Positions 18,901 through 26,182 of a stretch of DNA of 64,000 bases are shown in pieces; within the stretch, counting starts at the first letter, position 1, and every line of letters starts with the position of its first letter. The notes under the pieces were generated by a model, which saw only the letters and a list, made by a program, of their open reading frames with translations, was not told the DNA's origin and did not search any database. The DNA is taken from positions 124,001-188,000 of the forward strand of contig CATVXH010000003.1 in the NCBI GenBank assembly GCA_958347955.1, written 5' to 3'. Both the position numbers and the translations under genes were made by a program. This DNA is from an uncultured Sutterella sp. Lineage in GTDB: Bacteria > Pseudomonadota > Gammaproteobacteria > Burkholderiales > Burkholderiaceae_F.

Positions 18901-19548
18901 TCCAGTCACATAAAGTCCAGCCGAGGTTGAACCTGATGATTTAGTGGTAATTTCCACCGAGTTTGCATAGATATTGGCCGTCGAACCATCACCAATATAA
19001 ACAGCGTTAGTTCCGCCCTCAGTTGTTTCGGCTGATAAACTTACCGAAGAAATGCGCTGTTCGGAACTGCCAAGATTAACCGTACTTTTCGCATTCACAG
19101 ATAACGCACTTCTAGCAGTCAGGCGATCAAAACTGTTAAGTGCTGTTGTTGATTTGACAGTGAGTGAATCGGAAAAAATGTTAAGGATATGGTTTTCTCC
19201 TGGATCATTTCCGCCAACAACGGTCGTTGAAGTCCCATAATTAATACCGTAACCGCCTAAAATTTCAACCGAGTCAGCGTTCATTGTCATATCAATCGCT
19301 GCGCTTCCGGCTTCGTCATCGAGATTAATGCCTTTATCCAAAATGACGGATTCTGTTTGATCTCCACCAATTGTTACGGAAACCGCCGATTTTGAGCCTG
19401 TCTTAAAATCAATCATCTCTTCCTGAATGGATTCCGAGTTTGTATCGGTGTAATCGTTTCGGATAGTCAGCGCCTGAACACTTTGGACAGACGAAAATGT
19501 GATCATTAAAACCACAGCTAAATAATTTCGGTTAAATGGAATAGACAT
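15991..19548 (-). CDS. type V autotransporter, beta-helix passenger with C-terminal barrel
   Basis: The protein has 1185 residues. A signal peptide ends near SVQSVQA (residue 26). The passenger, up to about residue 850, is rich in Ser, Thr, Asn, Asp and Gly with repeated short hydrophobic strands, as expected for a right-handed beta-helix; I see no protease or lipase motif. The stretch DGMLSSWTWKFLP followed by GDWLLVRV looks like an autochaperone region. A helical linker (YMADMEDLRKRIGEVR) then leads into the barrel, from about residue 893 to the final Phe of LGLKYNF. The passenger should be displayed on the outer membrane, perhaps as an adhesin. Cysteines are nearly absent (I noticed one, in the passenger), as usual for autotransporters. 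Confidence 0.92.
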   Translation of the reverse strand: MSIPFNRNYLAVVLMITFSSVQSVQALTIRNDYTDTNSESIQEEMIDFKTGSKSAVSVTIGGDQTESVILDKGINLDDEAGSAAIDMTMNADSVEILGGYGINYGTSTTVVGGNDPGENHILNIFSDSLTVKSTTALNSFDRLTARSALSVNAKSTVNLGSSEQRISSVSLSAETTEGGTNAVYIGDGSTANIYANSVEITTKSSGSTSAGLYVTGGSEVNIDALDNITITSQNGYGIDSYGNGWVNLSAKGDVDINANKTSKAISLRTVTYNKDQAGISVQGKNIFLTGRVENSGSSSESNSLTVNLSAEDTVSIETDNSNYGAVYLNYRRNLDLSGNSVYISNKSSDGVLKGLGFHLDGSGTSNPTVDASFNQIMSIEAETGIYMETTNAQFNAQGKDATQSQLLINASLAGISAKNNNSENTIENTSVAINLNRDAEITDPWYGPTDSNGMAGIYNASSTKTTLQNGQFLSVEITATDKLKGKKVSGLLSDASTKSGLLLVQNYDLVSLDLTDVDKSAVVYGIRAVSSNLKLKDIGTFETKVNSGYGVYASSYTSSQYAKGCIDIDADNVDIEAGNATAFYASDQGSITLKAKDQLIVNSEKNFIESEGEGSRVVIDASNAMAQINGNISASSKGQASLSFQNGTFTGLTSISSSLVGEINLTLGSSETKNSNGKAQWNVTGNSTLTNLDMYGGTLNLAWADPQDSDRVYKKVQMKQLGSAQSSFGDIYLNIDLGNEQSGDLDFIEADRVNGTYVGYVHFDNPGDLSDKLYTEHYLIRQEDGSMTINNPGGFKYLTGDGMLSSWTWKFLPDSDKSNIDKSDQDQLWALDNSSNGEAGDWLLVRVPDSEASSTPPEVNDNLAIGTSTGQALAYMADMEDLRKRIGEVRYGAQDGLWAKAFAKQDRVNGNQSRGFKQEAYGINVGFDKLVGTTETSSWLIGAAFRYGTSDQSGLGIAGGANGEMEEYSVKAYATWMHESGSYADIVLQAGRYEQELSGLSNTSLKTVKADYHTWGYGVSFETGHMFSFNNQGGDDRINYSHWLIEPQIELSYFRAQGADYLTSSNMKVEQGDADFLTGRAGLVIGKKFNYGTLDDLDRRYFQIGLIGGVKHEFLGGDQTIRYTGVDNVKQSIKADDFAGTRAYYGINVDWQLSQNLRLFGELSREKGDGYSKDYDISLGLKYNF

Positions 19549-19599
19549 CGTTTTGTTTCTTTAAAAATTAGTTCAATAAAAGGAACGGGGAGTTTTTAA

Positions 19600-19643
19600 A
19601 AACTTGAATTCACACTGTTTGTTCGTGTCTGTAATTCAAGTTT
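19600..19643 (-). terminator. hairpin between the HTH gene and the autotransporter gene
   Basis: AAACTTGAATT (19600-19610) and AATTCAAGTTT (19633-19643) form a perfect 11-bp inverted repeat around a 22-base loop that can pair further. On the minus strand the 3' arm continues into TTTTTAAAAAC. It could end HTH-gene transcription, or act as an attenuator in the leader of the autotransporter mRNA. Confidence 0.55.
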
Positions 19644-19667
19644 GGGCGATTTCTTTATCGTTCAAGT

Positions 19668-20135
19668 TCATGTTTTCAACCACTTGTTGAGAGTAGAAAC
19701 GCTGATGCCTTCTTTGGCGCAAAAGCGTTTTTTAGAGTCAGTAGATGCGGCAAATCGACTAAGGATTTCGTTTTCTAACGTTTTGGAATACTTGCCGTTA
19801 ATGCGGCGTTGACCGTTGAAAAAGTCTTGTTGACCGGCTTTAAAAAGCATTTGCCAGTACTTAGAGCAGCTTTGAGAGATTCCCAGATTGGAGGCCACAT
19901 ACTTATAGCCATGACCTTTCGTGAATAATTCAAAGGCTTCTTGCCGACGGATTAAGTCTTGATCGTCAAACAAAGCCCAACGCTGATCACCTTTAAGGAA
20001 TCGAGCGTGCCATTCGGAAATGACGCCAAAGGGGATATCCAGACGATCCGCGATGACGCGCAGAGCCAACTTAGCCTTAAAACAAGCCAAGACAATCTGT
20101 TTATCCGTTTTGGTGCACAGGCAACATGACGACAT
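19668..20135 (-). CDS. orphan helix-turn-helix protein, IS3 OrfA-like
   Basis: The protein has 155 residues and three helix-turn-helix blocks. The first is near residues 10-45, seen as LRVIADRLDIPFGVISEWH. The second is near 65-100, with YKYVASNLGISQSCSKYW. The third is near 120-155, with FCAKEGISVSTLNKWLKT. The style is that of the DNA-binding first frame (OrfA) of IS3-type transposases and of regulators derived from them. No OrfB/integrase frame and no terminal inverted repeats are seen around it, so it is not a complete insertion sequence. It is the gene directly upstream of the autotransporter on the same strand, 119 bp away, which allows a regulatory role. The N-terminus has three Cys (SSCCLC). 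Confidence 0.6.
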   Translation of the reverse strand: MSSCCLCTKTDKQIVLACFKAKLALRVIADRLDIPFGVISEWHARFLKGDQRWALFDDQDLIRRQEAFELFTKGHGYKYVASNLGISQSCSKYWQMLFKAGQQDFFNGQRRINGKYSKTLENEILSRFAASTDSKKRFCAKEGISVSTLNKWLKT

Positions 20136-20576
20136 GATGAATTTCTGTCCAGAGACTTATTAGAAAAATCCGGAAGGAAATTCAGAATGCAGGACGTTTT
20201 TGGTTTGCTCTTATCTGAGAGAAACCAAAATCATCGATAAACCTTGTGAGAAAAGTCGAGTTCGGACGAATCGGACTTGAAGTTATAAATCCAAAGAGGT
20301 TTGACTTATTTTGAGAGGTTGATCTACTCTGAAGGAGTAGCGAAGAAACAATGAAAGCGGTCAGTTTTCTGAAGAAAACTGGATAAAGCAGAATATTAGA
20401 CGTTAAAGCAATTTGGGGGGGGTAATATTATTCATAACAAATTACAAATTTCTTCAGTTCATGAGAAATTTTCATTAACAACAAAGTGGGTCAAGTATTA
20501 TAAAAAATTCTCAAATCGTCAAGGATATAACTCACTTGTGATACAAGAGGAATAGCCTTAACGGTTAATGTTTGGA
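20136..20576. other. 441-bp gene-free region rich in perfect hairpins
   Basis: No convincing open frame is present between dinB and the HTH gene. Four separate inverted repeats were found. TTTTGGTTT/AAACCAAAA is at 20198-20230, extended inwards by CTCT/AGAG. CTACTC/GAGTAG is at 20324-20340. CAGTTTTC/GAAAACTG is at 20362-20381 with a 4-base loop. AAATTTCT/AGAAATTT is at 20446-20471. A run of eight G lies at 20415-20422. The region may be a long structured leader of the leftward HTH gene, a small RNA, or decayed mobile DNA. Confidence 0.6.
20415..20422. repeat. run of eight G, the longest G tract noticed in the window
   Basis: Eight consecutive G lie in the AT-rich gap, about 280 bp upstream of the HTH gene start. 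Homopolymer G/C tracts of this length are a known site of slipped-strand mispairing in bacteria with surface-protein phase variation. Confidence 0.5.
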
Positions 20577-21662
20577 TTACTCAAACAATCGCATCTGTTG
20601 AACCAGATATTCATCTTTAACTTCTTGATCGGTTTTGGAAACGGTCAGTCCCAAAAGTCGAATCCCTGTGGAAGGAAGCGTGACATTGTCCATGAGTCGA
20701 TGAGCAAGCTCAGTAATAGTATTGGCGTTGTCTAAATACTGTGTTCCGCTGGTGCTTCGGGTTACCGTCGTGAAATCAGGAAAGCGGACCTTTAGCGTTA
20801 AGCGTTTGCCTTTGAATTGTCTGCGAGTGACACGGCGAACCAGTTCCTCTATGACTTCTTTAAGAGCCTCATGAATGGCTTGACCGCGGATATCGCGTCC
20901 GAAAGTTTCTTCACAGCCGACAGATTTGCGTTCACGGTTCGTGACAACGTCCCGGTCATCAATGCCGCGCACAAAGTTGTAATACGTCAAGCCAGCCTTG
21001 CCAAAAAGTTCAGTGAGTCTGGCAAGACTCATCTCCCGTAACTTAGGTGCTGAATCAATTCCAAGCGCGTGCAGCCGTTTGGCCGTGGCGGGACCAATTC
21101 CCCAAAACGCTTCAATCGGAAGTCTGTCAATGAATTCGAGCGCCTGACTTGGATGAATAACGCATAGCCCATCGGGTTTACGATAGTCGCTCGCAATTTT
21201 GGCCAGGAATTTGTTGTAACTCACGCCGGCACTGGCGATGAACCCCAATTCCACACGAATATCCTTTTTGATGTTTTTTGCGATTTCCAATCCGGTCGCC
21301 GCGCCAATTTTATTTTCCGTGACATCTAAAAAGGCCTCGTCGATGGAAACCGGTTCGATGATATCGGTATAGCGTTCAAAGATTGCCCTGACCTGACGGG
21401 AAACAGCCTGATAGTGCCGCATGCGAGAATGCACAAAGATGAGTTGAGGACAGAGTTCGCGCGCTTTGGATGACGGCATTGCGGAATGAACGCCGAATTT
21501 TCGGGCCTCATAGCTTGCGGTAGCAACAACACCTCGAGCGCCCGCATGACCCACCGCAATGGGTTTGCCGCGCAGAGCCGGGTGGTCACGCTGTTCTACG
21601 GAGGCAAAAAACGCATCCATATCCACGTGAATGATTTTTCGAAAGGTCTTCTCAGTTGCCAT
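20577..21662 (-). CDS. dinB: DNA polymerase IV (Y family)
   Basis: The protein has 361 residues. Pol IV carries out translesion synthesis in the cytoplasm. The catalytic carboxylates are in HVDMDAFFASVEQ and in SIDEAFLDVT. The steric-gate region, the HhH segment (WGIGPATAKRLHALGI) and the little-finger domain ending LLGLTVS are all in place. The frame extends 12 codons further to a TTG at 21698, but ATG 21660-21662 (MATEKTFRKII) gives the usual family length and was chosen. No LexA box was recognised upstream. Confidence 0.95.
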   Translation of the reverse strand: MATEKTFRKIIHVDMDAFFASVEQRDHPALRGKPIAVGHAGARGVVATASYEARKFGVHSAMPSSKARELCPQLIFVHSRMRHYQAVSRQVRAIFERYTDIIEPVSIDEAFLDVTENKIGAATGLEIAKNIKKDIRVELGFIASAGVSYNKFLAKIASDYRKPDGLCVIHPSQALEFIDRLPIEAFWGIGPATAKRLHALGIDSAPKLREMSLARLTELFGKAGLTYYNFVRGIDDRDVVTNRERKSVGCEETFGRDIRGQAIHEALKEVIEELVRRVTRRQFKGKRLTLKVRFPDFTTVTRSTSGTQYLDNANTITELAHRLMDNVTLPSTGIRLLGLTVSKTDQEVKDEYLVQQMRLFE

Positions 21663-21848
21663 TTGCCCAATTCTAGATGTTTGAAATTGAAATACCAACC
21701 GGTTTAATTGTGAAGCCAGGAAGTCAAATAAGAGAAAAAACTTTAATTTAGGAACGCATTCTGGAAAGGCCTACTATCTTGAAGAGTCAAAATTTGCTAA
21801 AGTCAGCAATTTTTGAAAATAAAGACTTCGATATACACATTAAAACAC

Positions 21849-23174
21849 ATGACCGGACGATTTAGTTTTACTCAGCGATTGCTGTTAGGCCTGACGCTTT
21901 TTTCCATGTTCTTTGGCGCGGGTAATTTAATTTTCCCGCCTTATTTGGGCTCTCTAGCGGGCACTGACATGCCATGGGCTATGGCAGGCTTTGCTATCAC
22001 CGCCGTTTGCTTTCCGATATTGGGTGTGATGACAGTGGCTCGTTCGGGCGGGCTGATGATGTTGGCAAGCCGTGTGCATCCTCAATTTGCTTTCATTTTT
22101 ACGTTGTTGATTTATCTGTCGATCGGACCTTGCGTGGCCATTCCACGCACAGCCAGTACATCGTTTGAAATGGCCCTTGCCCCGATTTTTGCCTCATCAG
22201 AAGCGCCGGTGTTTTTTGGATTCTCCAAGCTGGTGCTGGCCCAGTTCATTTACTCGATTTTCTTTTTTGTGTTGGCCGGTTTGATGGCTTTGAAACCTGA
22301 AAAACTTACGCAGCGTTTGGGAAAATTCACTTCTCCTGCGCTAATCATCATGATTGCGCTCTTATTCGTCGCGTGTGTTTTCAATCCGATCGCGGGTTAC
22401 GGTTTGGCGTTGCCGCCGTACGATATCAACGCCTTTGTGAGGGGGTTCCTTGAAGGCTATCAAACAATGGATACCCTAGCCGCTCTTAACTTTGGTCTCA
22501 TCATCGCGCTCAATATTCAGGCGCTTGGTGTGAAAAGCACAGAGGGTGTTGTGAAGGAAACGGTTAAGGCCGGTCTTATTGCCGGATTCTTTTTGATTAC
22601 GATTTACCTGGCGCTTGCTCATGTGGGCGCTACCGTGGGCGGAGCCGGTCTTATTACAGACAACGGCGCCCAAACACTGACTTCCGTTGCCAAAATCCAG
22701 TTTGGCTCTTGGGGAATTATCCTTTTGGGAATGATCTTTTTTGTGGCGTGTTTAAATACTTGTGTTGGATTATTGTCCTGTTGCAGCGACTATTTCACCA
22801 AAGTGTTCCCGGCTCTTTCGTACCGTGGTTGGCTTTTGGTTTTTGTGCTTTGCAGTATGGTGGTTTCCAATGCCGGCTTGACTCTCATTTTGAAACTTTC
22901 CATTCCGGTTTTGATGGCCATTTATCCGGTTGCGTTGATGCTTATCATTTTAGGATTGACTCATCAGTTTAACCGTCACTATTCAAAAGTTTATCCGCTC
23001 ACAATCGCATTCACGGCGATTTTCAGCGTGGCGGGCGCCATTCAGGATATCGGCGTGGATATTCCGTTTCTTTCCTATCTTCCTTTTTATTCCATTGGTT
23101 TGGAATGGATCGCCCCAGCTTTGATCGGTTGGGTTATCGGTATTTTTTATTCTGAACGCCGCTTTGAGGTATAG
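21849..23174 (+). CDS. brnQ: branched-chain amino acid transporter BrnQ (LIVCS family)
   Basis: The protein has 441 residues and about twelve membrane helices. It opens with the family text FSMFFGAGNLIFPPYLG, followed by RSGGLMMLASRVHPQF and the GPCVAIPRTASTSFEM block. BrnQ imports leucine, isoleucine and valine with sodium or protons. The start at ATG 21849 (MTGRFSFTQRLLLG) fits the family; an in-frame TTG 36 bp upstream is less likely. A TGCTAAAGT extended -10-like element lies at 21795-21803. mntP follows after 54 bp. Confidence 0.93.
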   Translation: MTGRFSFTQRLLLGLTLFSMFFGAGNLIFPPYLGSLAGTDMPWAMAGFAITAVCFPILGVMTVARSGGLMMLASRVHPQFAFIFTLLIYLSIGPCVAIPRTASTSFEMALAPIFASSEAPVFFGFSKLVLAQFIYSIFFFVLAGLMALKPEKLTQRLGKFTSPALIIMIALLFVACVFNPIAGYGLALPPYDINAFVRGFLEGYQTMDTLAALNFGLIIALNIQALGVKSTEGVVKETVKAGLIAGFFLITIYLALAHVGATVGGAGLITDNGAQTLTSVAKIQFGSWGIILLGMIFFVACLNTCVGLLSCCSDYFTKVFPALSYRGWLLVFVLCSMVVSNAGLTLILKLSIPVLMAIYPVALMLIILGLTHQFNRHYSKVYPLTIAFTAIFSVAGAIQDIGVDIPFLSYLPFYSIGLEWIAPALIGWVIGIFYSERRFEV

Positions 23175-23193
23175 CAGATTCGGTGACTGTTCC

Positions 23194-23199
23194 TATAAT
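23194..23199 (+). promoter_or_regulatory. candidate -10 element of mntP
   Basis: A perfect TATAAT lies 29 bp upstream of the mntP GTG, in the short gap after brnQ. No good -35 hexamer is found at 16-18 bp, so it may rely on an activator. I see no yybP-ykoY type manganese riboswitch; the gap is too short. Confidence 0.4.
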
Positions 23200-23228
23200 G
23201 ACACGTCAAATTTTCAGAGAGGGATAAG

Positions 23229-23819
23229 GTGCAGTTTTTAGAGATCTTTGGCATCGCGGTGGCTCTGTCAATTGATGCCATGGTGGTCGCCTTGTGTTGG
23301 GGCGCGGTGCAACATCAAATCAAGGCTTCCCACATTGTGAAATTCTCTGTGGTTTTCGGAGGATTTCAGGCATTGATGCCGGCTCTTGGGTGGTTAGCCG
23401 GCGGCGCGCTTTATGATCTCATCAGCGCATGGGACCATTGGGTGGCATTTGCTTTATTGGTCTTCGTGTCTGCGTCAATGGTTAAGGAAGCATTTGAAAA
23501 AGAAGAAAACGAGCAGTGCGAGTGCCGAGCGATGGGCAATGATATTGCTTGGGGAAAATTGGCGATGTTAGCGGTCGCCACGAGTTTGGATGCGCTGGCT
23601 GTCGGTTTTTCTTTCGCAATGGTTTCGATGCCCATTCTGATGCCGGCAACGGTCATAGGGATTGTTTGCGCGATCCTGACAGCTTTGTCAATGATAGCGG
23701 CAAGGTTTTTATCTGAAAAAGCCGCCCGTCACAGTCAAAAATTGTCTCTGCTCGGGGCGGCTGTGCTGCTTTTAATCGGATTGAGGATCCTTTTTGAGCA
23801 CGGAGTGTTAGGCAATTAG
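23229..23819 (+). CDS. mntP: manganese efflux pump MntP
   Basis: The protein has 196 residues, six predicted membrane helices and the MntP twofold repeat. The acidic metal-site motifs are SIDAMVVALCWG in the first helix and TSLDALAVGFSFAM in the fourth. A central cytoplasmic loop is charged (FEKEENEQCECRAMG). MntP exports excess Mn(II) across the inner membrane. It starts with GTG after GAGAGGGATAAG. It overlaps the convergent asparaginase gene by four bases, with no room for a terminator. Confidence 0.93.
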   Translation: MQFLEIFGIAVALSIDAMVVALCWGAVQHQIKASHIVKFSVVFGGFQALMPALGWLAGGALYDLISAWDHWVAFALLVFVSASMVKEAFEKEENEQCECRAMGNDIAWGKLAMLAVATSLDALAVGFSFAMVSMPILMPATVIGIVCAILTALSMIAARFLSEKAARHSQKLSLLGAAVLLLIGLRILFEHGVLGN

Positions 23820-24820
23820 TAGCGCTCAAACATCTCTCTTAAAGTATCAACATCGGTGATGCCTTTCTTAAGAGCCAGTTGCAAAAGCACGCGCGACTTT
23901 ACGGCCGACAAATTCCATGAAGAAATTAATCCGGCTTCTTCCCACTCGCTTAATCCGTTAAAGACCGCTCCCGTGAAAACTCGCGAGCTTCGAACCACGC
24001 GCACACCGGCTTGAGAGGCTCTCACTAAGCCGGGAAGCACCTTGTCAGGAATGCATCCGTTGCCCAGTCCCGCAAATACAATGCCCTTCGTTCCAATGGC
24101 CACCGCTGCGTCAACGAGTTTGTCATCATCGTCGGCATGAGAAATCAGTATATCCACTCTGGGGAACGATTCATCTTTGTCAAAATCATGAATGCTGAAC
24201 GGAGTGCTTACCGTGTGAGGACGCGTTGTGCGGTTGTTGTACATGACCGCGTTGTCAACAACTGTGCCAAGTTCTCCATTGTTGAGTCCGGAAAATGTGG
24301 CCACGTTGGTGGTATTTGTTTTGGTGCTGAATCGCGCGCTGCCGATGGTGTTATTGAGAACCATCAAAACGCCGAGACCTTTGGATTGGTCATCAAGCGC
24401 CACTTGGAAAGCGTTGTACAAGTTTAGGATGCCGTCGGCAGAAAGGGCGGTAGCCGGGCGCATGGCGCCGGTGATGACAACAGGCTTTTGTGTTTTCAAA
24501 ATAAGGTGAAGGAAATAAGCGGTTTCCTCCATTGTGTCGGTGCCGTGCGTAATGACAACACCGTCAATATCGTCACGGTCAACAGCGGTCTGAACACTGC
24601 GCGCAAGCTTAAGCCAAATTTCAGAAGTCATCGAACTGGAGTCCACATGGCTTACCGCTTCCTGTTCCAGTTCTATTCTGTCTTTTAAATCGGGCAACTG
24701 ATCAAGCAACGCATTGATTGATAAATGTCCCAAACGGTACCCGGTGGTTTGAGTGGCGCTTTCGCCGGAACTTACAATGGTGCCGCCTGTAGACATGAGG
24801 ATGATTTTTTTCTTAGCCAT
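23816..24820 (-). CDS. L-asparaginase, without signal peptide
   Basis: The protein has 334 residues. The two catalytic threonines of the bacterial asparaginase family are in MSTGGTIVSSG and in the ITHGTDTMEETAYFL block, with ITGAMRP later. It hydrolyses asparagine to aspartate and ammonia. It starts MAKKKIILMSTGG directly, with AGGGGAA as ribosome binding site and no export signal, so it should be cytoplasmic even though the C-terminal half (SSRVFTGAVF, LQLALKKG) is of the type II style. Aspartate made here could feed the racemase whose remnant lies just upstream. Confidence 0.93.
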   Translation of the reverse strand: MAKKKIILMSTGGTIVSSGESATQTTGYRLGHLSINALLDQLPDLKDRIELEQEAVSHVDSSSMTSEIWLKLARSVQTAVDRDDIDGVVITHGTDTMEETAYFLHLILKTQKPVVITGAMRPATALSADGILNLYNAFQVALDDQSKGLGVLMVLNNTIGSARFSTKTNTTNVATFSGLNNGELGTVVDNAVMYNNRTTRPHTVSTPFSIHDFDKDESFPRVDILISHADDDDKLVDAAVAIGTKGIVFAGLGNGCIPDKVLPGLVRASQAGVRVVRSSRVFTGAVFNGLSEWEEAGLISSWNLSAVKSRVLLQLALKKGITDVDTLREMFERY

Positions 24821-24869
24821 AATGGGTTCCCCTGAAATTAGTTGTTTCGTATTATGCCAAAAGAGAACG

Positions 24870-25040
24870 GTTTGCCTTGTTGAGAAATTAAAAACTCAAG
24901 GAGTCGAAGGCGTTATTTTAGGTTGTACAGAGATCGGCCTTTTGATTAAGCAGTCGGATACGAATTTGCCTGTTTTCGATACGACTGAAATACACGCAAA
25001 AGCGGCGGTTGATTTCGCGCTCGCTTCCGAAAGCGTTTAG
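24870..25040 (+). pseudogene. C-terminal remnant of an aspartate/glutamate-type racemase
   Basis: About 55 codons before a TAG at 25038-25040 read as the tail of an amino-acid racemase. The stretch VEGVILGCTEIGLLI holds the second catalytic cysteine of the family (GCTEI), and LPVFDTTEIHAKAAVDFAL is the typical end. There is no start codon or ribosome binding site, and roughly the first 170 residues, with the first catalytic cysteine, are missing: that DNA position is taken by the divergent asparaginase gene and its leader. It is therefore a deletion remnant. The reading frame is still open, which suggests a recent loss. Confidence 0.8.
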
Positions 25041-25066
25041 GTTCGGGAAGCGAAAAAATTAAAAAT

Positions 25067-25159
25067 CGTTATAGCTAACGAATTGAAAATGCGTTAGAAT
25101 ACGGCGAATTTTCGTGAAACCCATATGGGTTTCGTTTTTTATTGTGGCTTTTTCGCCAC
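25067..25159 (+). promoter_or_regulatory. leader region of rpsP with a -10-like box and three inverted repeats
   Basis: CGTTA/TAACG flank a 4-base loop at 25067-25080. A TAGAAT -10-like box follows at 25095-25100. GAAACCC/GGGTTTC form a palindrome at 25116-25133 followed by GTTTTTT, which looks like an intrinsic terminator. GTGGC/GCCAC close a hairpin at 25144-25159. The terminator could end read-through from the left, or, if transcription starts near 25107, act as an attenuator before rpsP. Confidence 0.5.
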
Positions 25160-25190
25160 GTTTACTTTATAGACACAAGAGGTAAATTAA

Positions 25191-25442
25191 ATGGTCGTTA
25201 TTCGTCTTGCTCGCGGCGGTTCCAAGAAGCGTCCTTTCTACAATATCGTTGTGACGGATTCCCGTAACCCCCGTGACGGTCGTTTTATCGAACGCTTGGG
25301 CTTTTACAACCCGATGGCTGCCGGTCAAGCCGTGAAGTTCCAAATTGCTGACGAACGTCTCACGCATTGGATTGGTCAAGGCGCTCAAATGAGCGACACG
25401 GTTGCTCGTTTGGTCAAGCAAGCCAAGAAGGCTGCTGCCTAA
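25191..25442 (+). CDS. rpsP: 30S ribosomal protein S16
   Basis: The protein has 83 residues and the invariant S16 opening [25 protein letters not shown], then [17 protein letters not shown]16 is needed for 30S assembly. AAGAGGTAAATTAA gives a good ribosome binding site. It is normally the first gene of rpsP-rimM-trmD-rplS; here rimM follows after 206 bp but trmD and rplS do not. Confidence 0.98.
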   Translation: MVVIRLARGGSKKRPFYNIVVTDSRNPRDGRFIERLGFYNPMAAGQAVKFQIADERLTHWIGQGAQMSDTVARLVKQAKKAAA

Positions 25443-25453
25443 TCGAAAATTCG

Positions 25454-25563
25454 GCAAACTCTGTTTGCTTGAAGGGCGATTCCTTCATCGTTGATTTGCG
25501 TTGCGGCGTTAAAAGCTGTTTCGTACGAACTATCTAAACAAACGGAATTGTGTCTACCGTTTG
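25454..25563 (+). ncRNA. three consecutive hairpins in the rpsP-rimM spacer
   Basis: GCAAAC/GTTTGC (25454-25468, 3-base loop), GAAGG/CCTTC (25471-25486) and CAAACGG/CCGTTTG (25539-25563, 11-base loop) lie in the 206-bp spacer. None has a T tract. They may modulate rimM expression relative to rpsP or protect the rpsP mRNA end; no known element was recognised. Confidence 0.35.
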
Positions 25564-25648
25564 GGTTTGTAATTTGAAGACTTTGGCCGCGAGTATCTAA
25601 AGCGCAAAAAATGATTAAAGGAATGGCCCTTTTTCTTTCTTTTTTCTT

Positions 25649-26182
25649 ATGACAGACAAACACACAAACGATTTAATTGAGGTCGGCCGCACGGCCGGAG
25701 CCTATGGCGTTCGAGGTTGGGTTCGCATAGTGCCTATGGGCAGACAAGGTGACTTGCTTTTCGAAAGCGATCGTTGGTGGTTTTTACCCTACCCCAGAAA
25801 ACATGGCGTGGCGCCGAAACTTTTGACGGTGGCAGAACTCAAGGCGCACGGGAAAGACTTTATTGCCAGAATTAACGAAATTACCACTCGCGAGGAAGCG
25901 ATGGCGTTAAAAGGCAGCCTTCTAGTCAGTCGCGACGATCTTCCGCAATTGCAGGAGGGCGAGTTTTATGACGATGATCTGTTGGGATTTGCCGTCAAAA
26001 ATCTTCAGGGTGAGGTCTTGGGAGAAGTCGTTGGCGTAACCGATAACGGCGCTCAGGATCTTTTGGCTGTCAAAAGCACTCAAGAATCGCAGTTCTACAT
26101 TCCCATGGTCGATGCCTATATCGAAGTCATTGACTTAGAGAAGTCAGAAGTGATTGTCGATTGGTCTCTTGATTGGAATTAG
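25649..26182 (+). CDS. rimM: ribosome maturation factor RimM
   Basis: The protein has 177 residues. RimM binds S19 and helps mature the 30S head. The N-terminal RimM barrel shows LIEVGRTAGAYGVRGWVRI, and the C-terminal PRC-barrel shows EFYDDDLLGFAV, then DLLAVKS and FYIPMVDAYIEVID. No Shine-Dalgarno sequence is visible; a long pyrimidine tract immediately precedes the ATG. The last four bases overlap the convergent nth gene. trmD, normally next, is absent. Confidence 0.96.
   Translation: MTDKHTNDLIEVGRTAGAYGVRGWVRIVPMGRQGDLLFESDRWWFLPYPRKHGVAPKLLTVAELKAHGKDFIARINEITTREEAMALKGSLLVSRDDLPQLQEGEFYDDDLLGFAVKNLQGEVLGEVVGVTDNGAQDLLAVKSTQESQFYIPMVDAYIEVIDLEKSEVIVDWSLDWN

Noticed and set aside
19549..20576. 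Complete insertion sequence around the HTH gene
   Set aside because: No OrfB, no matching terminal inverted repeats and no flanking target duplication were found; the inverted repeats present are local hairpins.
20577..21662. LexA-regulated promoter for dinB
   Set aside because: No CTG-N10-CAG type box could be recognised in the region upstream of the chosen start.
23175..23228. Manganese (yybP-ykoY) riboswitch before mntP
   Set aside because: The gap is only 54 bp and shows none of the conserved loops.
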